Below, piece by piece: positions 33,001 to 42,370 of a stretch of DNA of 64,000 nucleotides. Position numbers and translations under genes: made by a program. The notes below the pieces were generated by a model. That model was not told the origin of the DNA and did not search any database. It worked only from the letters and a program-made list of their open reading frames with translations. Position 1 is the stretch's first letter. The number at the start of each line of letters is the position of its first letter. Origin of the DNA: Corythucha ciliata (taxonomy: Eukaryota; Arthropoda; Insecta; Hemiptera; Tingidae); contig CM075942.1 in assembly GCA_038030265.1 (NCBI GenBank), forward strand, positions 67,088,926-67,152,925, in the 5' to 3' direction.

Positions 33001-34778
33001 ATTAAATATATGAAGAACCGTGATCCTCAATCGGCAAAACCGACCGTGACAGAAACTGGAAAGCACCTCCCCCCCCCCACGCCACAACTAATCGAGTTAT
33101 CTTCGAAACCATCTACACTCTAAAACCATCAATGTGCCCCTTCAATCTGATTAATTAACTTTAAAACTGAGTATTTTGCCCTGAAAAAAGTCCTAAAGTG
33201 ATTATGTACGAACATGTGTTAATTGAATGGCCAAACAGACGACGTGGACGTGTTTCGAGGGTAGCAATCAAAGTCATATGGAAAACCAAGTCATTCAGCT
33301 CGTGGTGATAACGTGTAACCTATCTGGGGTTGGGATAATTGCTCACTACAGATAGCACCACTATGAGTATATATATATACACTAGTATGAGCTCTATCAT
33401 TATCCATATGTCAACCGCTGTTGTGTTGTTTATAGTTGTCTGTTATCAATTTATCATGTCAGAGTTAAATTTTTCGTGAGGTGACGAAGTGAAATGTATT
33501 TTAATTAATTTTCTATTCCATGCAACTTGAAAATAATTTTACGCGACTTAAACTGTGGCCGTATTTAGTGAGAAACGTTTTATATCTGCTGTTCAATATC
33601 TGCTACAGGCATTTCGGTCACCGCCTTTTTTAACTTTTTCCTGGCAATTAATCGTCGTACTGAGGTGCGGTGAGACTGAACAATTATTTTTTCCACTGGG
33701 CTCAAAAGGTCTCATAAGTCTATGTAATGCAGGGCGAACGTAACTGTGTCTTGTCCGATGTCTCCATAATTCTTAATAACGGTTTGATGAAACATCAAAC
33801 TTGGACATGATGTCAAAGGGGGACAAAAGCTGAAGGAAGTGACCACACGAAGTCTCATAGCAATCGTTTTCTCTGCGCATGACGGAGTCGTTAGTAACGG
33901 TAGAGAACCTATAATCAGACAGGTAAAATCACAGACGCCATGTCCGCTCTTATCAATGTTCGCTCTTATTATTATGATGTTTTGTGGATGTCAACAAACC
34001 ACCCGCAACCATTCTTATTAAACCGATAAGAACGAACATGGCGCCGTATGCGTCTACTCGTCTTTAAAGGTTCCTTAGTAACGGGTGGCGGGGTTGAATT
34101 ACATGTTCCGTTTTCTCTTCGCTTTCAGCCTTTTACACTGTATGGAGTGCAGCAGGGCATGTTTGGTTTCCCATTCTCCTCAGAGACTTATTCCCTCTAA
34201 TACTGCGTATTGATGCCTCCTTTAGTCGTCCCACACCATGATAAGGCACTATAAAACACGAGTACTGCAACACGCAAATCAGCGCCATACTTGGTCCCTC
34301 ATATGATTATAATTATCACCTGATCTCATTGACAAGTAGGATATTTTTATTTATTTCGACCGCGTTCCGCGTTTGTTTGCTGTTACGATGACAATTTTTT
34401 CATTCATGATATTGTGTTTACCCTAACGACTGAGGGACCAAATCTGTGGTAAGATGGCAAAAGGTGATAAGTCATATCATAAGACTTATCAAGTTATCAT
34501 CTTTTGCCATCTTACTGCAGAAATATGGCACCGAAATCCGTGTTGCAGTACCTGTGTTTTAAAGGTTCCCTAACCATGATTGGATATGGATATTATGAAA
34601 TATAGGGGCGCATATCTGGAATGAGTGGTGCAGAGGGCTTGTAGCCCTCCTCAAGGAGTAGACGTCACATTCGCAAAAACGTCGTCAAAACGCCTTTTCA
34701 AATCTCATCTCATGAATTTGTAACGGTCATACCTTCACGAAGTTTCAGATAATTTTATCAAAGTATCTAATACGAGGC
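30011..34778. other. Intron sequence without genes; simple repeats and hairpins
   Basis: 4.8 kb with no supported coding sequence. It holds a short hairpin at 30481-30503 (TTAGGGGAGC with GCTCCCCTAA), a (CT)n run near 32035-32051, C runs at 31319-31328 and 33069-33078, an (AT)n run near 33370, and a longer hairpin at 34450-34514. Confidence 0.5.
34450..34514. repeat. Imperfect palindrome, possible small MITE
   Basis: GTAAGATGGCAAAAGGTGATAA on the left is mirrored by TTATCATCTTTTGCCATCTTAC on the right with one mismatch, around a loop of about 20 bases that is itself partly palindromic. Confidence 0.6.
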
Positions 34779-34783
34779 ACGAG

Positions 34784-34970
34784 TGTTGAAAATCAAAACA
34801 GTCAAAAAAGAACGATTCAGATCTCCGTTTATTAAAAAAGAAATCACGCTACTTAATCAACAGCAAGACAGTTACTAAAAAAACCAAACACAAAAAAACA
34901 AAACCCCAAGGGTTCAGAACCTCCCTTTTTAACCTCGTTAGGCTCTCGCGCTTCATTACGAATCGCAACA
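34784..34970 (-). repeat. BEL/Pao 3' LTR
   Basis: 187 bp, identical by eye to 40421-40607. The left border follows the target duplication ACGAG. Confidence 0.95.
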
Positions 34971-35064
34971 TTCTCCCACCTAAGTTAAAGGAATCAAACA
35001 AAACTTTAACTTACACATCTTATAGCGCAAACAATTAAAAACAAAAGGTATAAAAATCTTCAAG

Positions 35065-38000
35065 TTAGAGATCCAGCTTCTGGGGTGGTATTACGGGGCG
35101 TCCACGCCTCGTTCGTAAAGGTGAAGTGGGGTGATCATCTTCCATTGCCTCCTCGATGTCGTTACCAGAGTTGGAACTGTTTTTATGACGGGTCGCCATA
35201 GAGGTCATCTGGTCAGTTTCGGAAAGAGACGAAACGTCGAGTTCTAGAGGGTACAGACGTGCAGTTGGTCGAATCATTTCGCCACGAGCTGTTTTGATCT
35301 TCGCGACACGAGTTCTGCTGTCCTTGCCAGGAAACGTTTCCATAACACGGGCTAGTGGCCATAATAGCCTTTTCTGTACGTCATCGCCGACCAAAACGAG
35401 TTCTCCATGACGTAGTTCTCGTCCCATCTTGACTTTGTGAGCAGGACGAAGAGTGCCCAAGTATTCCATGACGAATCTTTTCCAAAATCTCAAACGAAGC
35501 TCCTGTCTGTAACGTAGTCGCCGACGTAGCGACTGGGCATCAATAGCGTCAAGGTCAGGAGTACCAGTTTCTGCGCTCTCCAGCAGGAAACGTGAAGGAG
35601 TTAACGCTTCAAGATCATTGACGTCTTCGGACAAGTAAGTCAGCGGTCGACTATTTATAACCGCTTCACATTCACATAGGACTGTCCTCATCTCGTCATC
35701 AGTCAGGCTCGCTCGCTTGAGTGTCCTTTTTAGCAATTCCTTGACAGACCGCACCATACGCTCCCACATCCCTCCCCACCAAGGCGCCGTGGGGGGGCTG
35801 AATCTCCAGGTGATCTTCTGCGCCTGTCCGAAACAAGACACCATGTCCCAATCCAAACCACCGAGCAGGTTATATGCGCCCCTGAAGTTGGTTCCGTTGT
35901 CACAGAGTACGGTTTGGGGCCGTCCTCTCCTCGCTATAAAACGTCGAAATGCGAGCAAAAAAGCATCTGTGGAAATGGAGTCGATTAGCTCTAAATGAAT
36001 AGCACGTACCACGGCGCATGTGTACAGGCAAATCCATGCCTTCTGGCCTCCACGTAAATAGATTGGTCCGCACAGGTCGACGCCGACGACCTCGAAAGGT
36101 TTGGCGTCTCTGACACGCTCCTTCGGTAGAGATGTCTCCGAGACCTTGGCCGCTCTGACAGCGAATCTCCGACAAACGACGCATCGATCGATAACAGCTT
36201 TTACTGTCCGGCGTCCTCCCATGACCCAATAACGACTCCTCAAAAGGGACAACAATCCCTGGGTCCCGACGTGTAAGTTCTTCTCATGTTCCTCGAGGAG
36301 GAACCGACGAGCGACGACGTGATTTTTCGGCAAAATTATGGGGTGAACAAATTCCTTTGTTGCCTCATCCCTCTCGGTGATTCGTGTCTCTAAACGAATG
36401 ACGCCTTCTTCATCTACGAATGGATTCACATGGGATAACTGCTCATCTTTGACGCTCGAAAAACTTTCTCCTTGAACCATCTTCCAAATGAAAATTTCGG
36501 CCTGCTCTCCCTCGATCGCTGTGAGTTCACCCATTATTCTTTCCGTAGGCCTTCGGCAATTATGCACAAACCGTCGTACCCATCCTACCAGGCGACGGAT
36601 TTTATTGAACCGGGAAAAATAGCGGTAGTACCAATTGTGATCTGAGCTCACTCCCACCGTCATCTGGACCACGAGAGATTTTTTCTTTTCTTTGCAGATG
36701 TCGGCCTCATTAAATTCTATTTCCGACTTAGGCCAATTTTCAATCGGTCCTTTCATCCATGCTGGCCCATCCCACCATCTGGAGGCTTTCAATGCTGAGG
36801 GCGTGCATCCACGAGACGGCAAGTCTGCCGGGTTATACTTCCCCGGTATATGCCGCCAGTCGTCTACATTCGAGATTTGTCGTATTTCGTTGACTCGGTT
36901 GCGCACGAAGACGTTCCAGGTTTCCTGACGTCGTAGCCAAGCCAAGACAGTCGATGAGTCAGTCCAAAAAAATATGCCGTCGATTGTGACGTCCAACGCT
37001 TTTGTCGTAACGGCGGCCAAACGAGCTCCGATAGTTGCAGCCAGCAACTCCATACGAGGTATTGTAACCTTTTGCAGCGGTGCTATCCTGGCTTTTGCTG
37101 CCACTAGGTTCACTTGAACGTCACGTTTTCCTTCGACTCGAATGAAAATCGCTGCCGCGTAAGCCGCTGAGCTAGCGTCGACGAAAATGTGCAGGGTGCG
37201 TTTGTCACTGGCTGACCCATAGATCCACCTGGGGACCCTAATTTCAAACATTTCTTCAATTTCGGTAAGCCATTTTTCGAAAGCTTGGGCCAAATCGGTT
37301 TCGAGACTCTCGTCCCAACGGAGTTTTTTAGACCATGCCTGCTGTAGAAGCAATTTCGGAGTGAGAAGAGCAGGGCATATGATCCCAATAGGATCAAATA
37401 TCCGTTGTGCTGCCGAAAGCAACCTCCTTTTTGTCGCTGGTGAGGGTGAAAACCCAAGAAGTCCAGCTGAACTCACACGCAGAGTGTCATCTCGGCGGTC
37501 CCAAACTATTCCAAGAATTTTGCTGTCAACCTGTGGTACGAACTGGTCGTCAATTATTGTGTGCTCCCACGAACGTAAATCACAACTTCCTTCCGCTAAA
37601 ATCTCCGTAGACAGACTTATGAATTCCTTCAATTCGTCTTCAGAGCTCACACTCGCCAAACAATTATCGACGTAGAAGGAACGGCGCAAAAGCGAAATCT
37701 GGGAGGGGGGCCACTTACTCTTGCCGCTTTCTTCGGCGTGAGCGCAGAACTCAAAATGATGATCGAGTGTCGCACCCAGGAGGAACGGACTGCTGCGAAC
37801 ACCAAAAACAACGCGTGCATGGCGATACACGGTCAGCTTTTCACCACCATCAGCTGAGTCGACTCTGAAAAAACATAAAAAATCCCGATCTGACGGATGC
37901 AGGCCAATCTGTAAGAAAGCTCTCTTTATATCAGCGCTCACACCGATGCACCTCTGTCGAAACCTTGTCAATACATCCGGGATAAGTTCAATTAGGTTTT

Positions 38001-40365
38001 GACCTTCTTCGAGACAATCATTTAGAGAGGGATGTCTCGGCGACCGAGCTGAGGCGTCAAAGACAGGTCGTATTTTCGTCGTACTGTCCTCCTTAAATAC
38101 GGGTCGATGAGGCAAAAAATGTTTACCCCCCTCTTCCGTGACGCGTTCAATGATGTCGTCATCGAGCCATTCATCAAAAATAGAGTTATAGGCGTCAAGT
38201 TGATTATTTTTCGACAAACGGTCAGCCTTTTTTCTGGTTCGATCTAGGGCGAGGCGATTGTTCGCGGGAAGTTCTGGGTGGTCTGACTTCCAAGGAAGTC
38301 TCACCTCATATCGACCGTCGTTCCTCGAAATTGAGTGGTTGAAAAATGAACGTACTTCTTTAAGTCGCTCTTCCTTCGCTACCTTTTGGGCCGGGTCTCC
38401 AATGCCGATGGTATCGAGCTCCCACAAGGACGCTATCGAGTCACTCTTATTCAGCAGATTGAGGGTTAGCATGACAGACGTACCTTTGATAGCGTCAGTT
38501 GACACTTTGCCCATCAGGGTCCATCCCAGCGACGTGTGAAGAGCTACGAGACCATTGCTGAGTTCTTTCCGTTTCCCTGTGAGTATTTTCCCATAGATGT
38601 CTGCCCCGATTAAAATATCTATGGGCCCAGAAGACGTGTCATGGATGACTATGTCATTGTCATAAAGTTCGCGTCGAAAAGCGTCGACCGGAACGGGAGA
38701 AACGTCGTGACAAATTGTGTCTTGGCTGAGAGCCTCAAAATTACAGAAAAAAGTTTCATTTAAATCGGAAACATGGAGCCTGAACACTTTATGGTTTTGA
38801 GTCGTCGTTTCGAGGCCCCCAAACAACGCATGGGCCAGCTGTTCGCGACGTACAACTTCAAGACCCAGTTCGTCTTCGAGATCTTTTCTCACGTAGGTTC
38901 GTTGGGACCCGGAGTCAAGGAGAGCTCTAACCTTTTTCGATCCTTTGCTGCCGTTGACCACAAGTACCAGGGTTTGCATACAAACGCTGGTGCTGCAAAA
39001 TGCTGAAAGCGATTTCTCGACACGCTTTTCGGGTGGCCCGTCGAACTCTCTGGCTGATGATTCTTTGGCCACGCCAGGGCACATGACCCTCAGATGCCTT
39101 TTCTTGCAAACCGAGCAGGTTATTCTCGCTTTACACCGTGGCCGAAGATGCCCTTCCCTCAAACAATTCAAGCACAACCCCCTCTCGAAAACGATTTTTC
39201 TTCTTTCTTCGAGCGACAAGGCCAACGCTTTAGGGCATTGGTTCGGCGAGTGGCACTCCGAGCAGAAAATGCACTTAATTTCTTTGGCCTCAGTGTACAG
39301 TCCTGCCGCTGTGGGAACCTCTTTTCTCCCTGACCTTTCAGTTTTCTGAGCTCCCTCCGTCTTTTCTCGAGATCCAAAACCCGTCATGGCCAAGGTTATT
39401 CTCTCTTCGTTCTCTACTTCACGCTTTAGAAAATTCATAAGACGGAGTAAACGGTCACGAGACTCGGACGTCTTTGACTCAGCATCTGACTCACCCAATC
39501 TCCGTAGGCTGGTTTCATCCTCGCTTGCGCTCAGTTCGGGTTGGCTTCTTTGCCATGCTCTCAGGATGTCCTCGGGGAGGCACGACTCGACGAGTGGATA
39601 GAGCATGGCCGCGCACGTCTCAGATGGAACGTTGAGAGTCTCGAGAGACCGTAACTGAGCGATAATTTTGTCGTACAGATTGGAGAGTGGCACCTTTTTT
39701 CCTGGGCGGCTATTATTTATGACTAAATTGAGTAGCTCGCGTACATACACTTCGATAAGTATGCTGTCTCGTCCAAATCTCGCTTTCAGAGCTTTGATGG
39801 CTCCCTCATAATTAGCTGCGGTAGGAGGGTAACTAGCGACTAAATCTCGCGCCCGTGATCCTTCAACTGTGGCTTGCAGAAGGTATTGAAACTTTTCCGC
39901 TTCATCGAGGGTCTGGTCGCTATCAATTTTCGAGAACTGGGCCCAGAAAGGGATCCACTCTTTGACGTCGCCGGAAAACTTCTTTACCTCCAGTTTGGGG
40001 AGGTTCAAATTTCGTTTCGACGATAAACTGCTGCTCGAGTTGGACTGAACGTCGTCCTGACAACTCTTTTTCGCGAGATACTTCCGCGCCGATATTTGCA
40101 GCAGCTTGAAACGACTCACTACTTCTTCTTCCTCGGCGATTTCACTCGATAACTCATCGTCCTCCAACTCTTCTTGATTCAAAAGCAGATCAAGTATTTC
40201 ACTGTCAAGCCGCCTCAACTCTTCATAACTTTCGGTAGCGTGATGCAATCCGGCTTCCACGGCCGAACAGTCCGAATCGCCTTGTATTAGTTTCGCGGTC
40301 AACTCATTACACAACTTGTTAAAGTTTCGACGGCGTATTGAACGTACCTTTTCGAGTTTTTCCAT
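35065..40365 (-). CDS. BEL/Pao Gag-Pol polyprotein, 1766 aa
   Basis: An intact frame from ATG at 40365, just inside the primer-binding site. Order: Gag with a coiled acidic start and DUF1759-like capsid (about 120-320), zinc knuckle CLNCLREGHLRPRC (398-411) plus a second CxxC cluster, aspartic protease with ALLDSGSQRTYV (Asp 484), RT (about 750-910) with catalytic box FYVDN at 897-901 instead of YVDD, and RNase H with Asp 1063 (FVDAS), Glu 1106 and Asp 1136 (WTDSS). Integrase follows, with a zinc-binding part ending CVVC (1395-1398) and triad Asp 1430 (VDLCGP), Asp 1489 (CDNGTNF), Glu 1535 (MWERMV). A DUF5641-like C-terminus completes it. It encodes all enzymes for reverse transcription and integration. 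The Asn in the RT box is the one unusual residue. Confidence 0.96.
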   Translation of the reverse strand: MEKLEKVRSIRRRNFNKLCNELTAKLIQGDSDCSAVEAGLHHATESYEELRRLDSEILDLLLNQEELEDDELSSEIAEEEEVVSRFKLLQISARKYLAKKSCQDDVQSNSSSSLSSKRNLNLPKLEVKKFSGDVKEWIPFWAQFSKIDSDQTLDEAEKFQYLLQATVEGSRARDLVASYPPTAANYEGAIKALKARFGRDSILIEVYVRELLNLVINNSRPGKKVPLSNLYDKIIAQLRSLETLNVPSETCAAMLYPLVESCLPEDILRAWQRSQPELSASEDETSLRRLGESDAESKTSESRDRLLRLMNFLKREVENEERITLAMTGFGSREKTEGAQKTERSGRKEVPTAAGLYTEAKEIKCIFCSECHSPNQCPKALALSLEERRKIVFERGLCLNCLREGHLRPRCKARITCSVCKKRHLRVMCPGVAKESSAREFDGPPEKRVEKSLSAFCSTSVCMQTLVLVVNGSKGSKKVRALLDSGSQRTYVRKDLEDELGLEVVRREQLAHALFGGLETTTQNHKVFRLHVSDLNETFFCNFEALSQDTICHDVSPVPVDAFRRELYDNDIVIHDTSSGPIDILIGADIYGKILTGKRKELSNGLVALHTSLGWTLMGKVSTDAIKGTSVMLTLNLLNKSDSIASLWELDTIGIGDPAQKVAKEERLKEVRSFFNHSISRNDGRYEVRLPWKSDHPELPANNRLALDRTRKKADRLSKNNQLDAYNSIFDEWLDDDIIERVTEEGGKHFLPHRPVFKEDSTTKIRPVFDASARSPRHPSLNDCLEEGQNLIELIPDVLTRFRQRCIGVSADIKRAFLQIGLHPSDRDFLCFFRVDSADGGEKLTVYRHARVVFGVRSSPFLLGATLDHHFEFCAHAEESGKSKWPPSQISLLRRSFYVDNCLASVSSEDELKEFISLSTEILAEGSCDLRSWEHTIIDDQFVPQVDSKILGIVWDRRDDTLRVSSAGLLGFSPSPATKRRLLSAAQRIFDPIGIICPALLTPKLLLQQAWSKKLRWDESLETDLAQAFEKWLTEIEEMFEIRVPRWIYGSASDKRTLHIFVDASSAAYAAAIFIRVEGKRDVQVNLVAAKARIAPLQKVTIPRMELLAATIGARLAAVTTKALDVTIDGIFFWTDSSTVLAWLRRQETWNVFVRNRVNEIRQISNVDDWRHIPGKYNPADLPSRGCTPSALKASRWWDGPAWMKGPIENWPKSEIEFNEADICKEKKKSLVVQMTVGVSSDHNWYYRYFSRFNKIRRLVGWVRRFVHNCRRPTERIMGELTAIEGEQAEIFIWKMVQGESFSSVKDEQLSHVNPFVDEEGVIRLETRITERDEATKEFVHPIILPKNHVVARRFLLEEHEKNLHVGTQGLLSLLRSRYWVMGGRRTVKAVIDRCVVCRRFAVRAAKVSETSLPKERVRDAKPFEVVGVDLCGPIYLRGGQKAWICLYTCAVVRAIHLELIDSISTDAFLLAFRRFIARRGRPQTVLCDNGTNFRGAYNLLGGLDWDMVSCFGQAQKITWRFSPPTAPWWGGMWERMVRSVKELLKRTLKRASLTDDEMRTVLCECEAVINSRPLTYLSEDVNDLEALTPSRFLLESAETGTPDLDAIDAQSLRRRLRYRQELRLRFWKRFVMEYLGTLRPAHKVKMGRELRHGELVLVGDDVQKRLLWPLARVMETFPGKDSRTRVAKIKTARGEMIRPTARLYPLELDVSSLSETDQMTSMATRHKNSSNSGNDIEEAMEDDHPTSPLRTRRGRPVIPPQKLDL

Positions 40366-40420
40366 TTTAAGGAGCCGCGATTACTAACACACAAAACAAA
40401 GTCCAGTTACGGTCGCCAAA

Positions 40421-40607
40421 TGTTGAAAATCAAAACAGTCAAAAAAGAACGATTCAGATCTCCGTTTATTAAAAAAGAAATCACGCTACTTAATCAACAG
40501 CAAGACAGTTACTAAAAAAACCAAACACAAAAAAACAAAACCCCAAGGGTTCAGAACCTCCCTTTTTAACCTCGTTAGGCTCTCGCGCTTCATTACGAAT
40601 CGCAACA
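40421..40607 (-). repeat. BEL/Pao 5' LTR
   Basis: 187 bp; in element orientation it starts TGTTGCGATTCG and ends TTTTCAACA. It is followed by the target duplication ACGAG. Confidence 0.95.
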
Positions 40608-40612
40608 ACGAG

Positions 40613-41310
40613 CGTGACTTATGCCTGCCTAAAACAGCCGGTTCCTAGCCCATAAAGAAAAAGACTGTGACAAATCGCGAAGCCCTACTCCCAGAAAATG
40701 TATAGAAGTGCAAGAAAACGGTAGCACGACAGCGACAACTGTGAGTCACACCGTAATCAGGTCCCATAGAGCCCTGATCGCCTAATAAATCTTTGTCTCA
40801 AAGATTTATTGTCTAAATGATTGTTCGAAGATCCTTCGATAGTACTGAAATCGTCGGACTTGAAGCTCCCAGGCACCTGACTGAAAGTGAACTGGGTAAG
40901 TACATGCCAAGTCCAAACATGCCTTGATTGGCTGGCTAAGGCTTGCTTTTTCAGCTAGAATGAAGTGAAAATGCGATGCTTGATTGCGATGGATGACATA
41001 ACTCGGTACATCGGCGCGGCGGTTAATCCGATGTGTTCGAAAAACACTGAGTACTGGTGGTCAGATCCCCTTCTCTCTTTCACCCAACCCCCAAACTGCA
41101 CTCATCCGCTCTGTTTTTCATTGCCGTTAGTGGACCAAGAGTATCTAGCGACGTAGGAGGATACTTATTATGTTGTTATATTCGTTCATTTGGAATTATC
41201 AACCAGGTATGCAGCTCATATCGCTAGCTATTTTAATTTACTTTGCTCATTTGCTGTTGACCTAATGTGTTGTTCATCTATGCCAAACAGATCTTTAAGA
41301 AGATTTCAAA
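40613..41310. other. Intron sequence; one perfect hairpin
   Basis: No coding feature. AATAAATCTTTG and CAAAGATTTATT form a perfect 12-bp hairpin with a 3-base loop at 40784-40810. Confidence 0.55.
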
Positions 41311-41818
41311 TAATTGCAAATTAGACGACCCTTGTCTTAAGACTTTTCAAGGGATTACTCCCCCCTCACCGCACCACCCTAGTCACCATGCAGTGAATTC
41401 GAGGGAGTGGGGAGGCTGAAAATAAAGAATTAAACTTTATTGAAGCTAAATACTTACCATTTTTGAAAAAAGAACAATTGTAAAACACGCACTGACCCGA
41501 TTCGTGCGTTTGAGTTCCGAGAGGAAGTTTCTCTCTGGTGGGGTTCGCTCTTAGCGTGAGCCTCTCAGGCTAGCTCAGTGGCAGAGCGCCTGGCGCGAAA
41601 CTAGGAGGTCATGGGTTCGAATCCCACCCTGGGAGCAATTTTTTCTCGGAACTCAAAACAAGTAAAAATGGTAAGTATTTAGCTTCAATAAAGTTTAATT
41701 CTTTATTTTCAGCCTCCCCACTCCCTCGAATTCACTGCATGGTGACTAGGGTGGTGCGGTGAGGGGGGAGTAATCCCTTGAAAAGTCCTAAGACAAGGGT
41801 CGTCTAATTTGCAATTAA
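41311..41818 (+). mobile_element. Foldback element with ~154-bp inverted arms and tRNA-like core
   Basis: The left arm (41311-41464) and right arm (41664-41818) are near-perfect reverse complements, starting TAATTGCAAATTAGACGACC. Between them a second, inner inverted repeat (TTTGAGTTCCGAGA near 41510 and TCTCGGAACTCAAA near 41645) surrounds a tRNA-like sequence. The right arm contains GTAAGTATTT ... TTTATTTTCAG, which looks like a 43-base GT..AG intron. A one-armed relative lies at 29388-29696. No transposase is encoded, so it is a MITE-like or tRNA-derived non-autonomous element. No clear target duplication was found. Confidence 0.8.
41562..41635 (+). tRNA. tRNA-like sequence (not a canonical tRNA), copy 2
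   Basis: Cloverleaf by eye: acceptor CTCTCAGG with CCTGGGAG, D arm GCTC/GAGC, anticodon arm CCTGG-CGCGAAA-CTAGG, T arm ATGGG-TTCGAAT-CCCAC. Consensus-like pol III box A (TAGCTCAGTGG) and box B (GGTTCGAATCC) are intact, and TTTTTT follows at about 41639-41644. G at position 33 and an extra base after an 8-pair acceptor argue against a translation-competent tRNA. It could still drive pol III transcription. Confidence 0.5.
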
Positions 41819-42247
41819 TTAATTGCTGGGACACATAAAGAAAAAAAAGAGGCAATAAATATTCGAAACTGGAGGAATTATATTAATATTAATTAATGAA
41901 GAAAATTAGGTTTATGATGATTTCTTCAATAATTTTATTATTATTACAGTATTTCAGTCGCAAAATCATTACTTTCACCAATGGGGTAATAATTTCATTA
42001 CGGCATTGGATGCAGGATGAGCTAAGGGGTCCTAACAACATATTGAAAAATCAGAACCAGCCGTTTAATTGCGATTTTATTGTTCTTGTTGATTGACCTA
42101 TATGGGTTGCATCCCATTTTCAATTTTATCTAGTTGTAATTAAAGAGATTATAGAATCAACAAACGTGTACATGGCTTAGCCGAATACATATTCTCCTTC
42201 ACTTTTCACCTTCAACTCATCCCTTCAAGCGAAACCCGAACAGAACT
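41819..42247. other. AT-rich intron sequence
   Basis: No feature recognised. Confidence 0.5.
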
Positions 42248-42370
42248 GCCCCCCTATTCTGTAACTCATAACGCGTGCGTTAGCAAAATTTCTCAGCTGA
42301 TTACTTTCAATTATTCACCTTGTTTATTTCGCTAACGCACGCGTTAAGAGTTACAGAATAGGGGGGGGGC
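42248..42370. mobile_element. MITE-like hairpin, 123 bp
   Basis: Terminal inverted repeats of about 37 bases (GCCCCCCTATTCTGTAACTC at the left end, its complement at the right), one mismatch and a slight length difference in the terminal C/G run, around about 46 bases of AT-rich loop. No coding capacity. Superfamily not determined. Confidence 0.75.

Larger units (their letters stand above)
34784..40607 (-). mobile_element. Complete BEL/Pao LTR retrotransposon
   Basis: 5,824 bp, minus orientation, with 187-bp LTRs that appear identical (34784-34970 and 40421-40607) and a perfect 5-bp target duplication ACGAG (34779-34783 and 40608-40612). LTRs run TGTTG...CAACA. A primer-binding site starting TGG (TGGCGACCGTAACTGGAC, 40401-40418) lies two bases inside the 5' LTR, and a purine tract (AGGTGGGAGAA, minus strand of 34971-34981) abuts the 3' LTR. 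The single polyprotein frame is uninterrupted. Everything indicates a recent, possibly mobile insertion, antisense to the host gene within its largest intron. Confidence 0.97.

Noticed and set aside
33900..34090. Possible inverted repeat around 'CTCTTATCAATGTTCG' and 'GATAAGAACGAACATGG'
   Set aside because: Pairing is short and broken; no clean termini could be defined.
29441..41635. Two genuine tRNA genes
   Set aside because: Both have G instead of U at position 33, an 8-pair acceptor with an extra base, and are embedded in the same repeat family. They are better described as tRNA-like parts of a mobile element.
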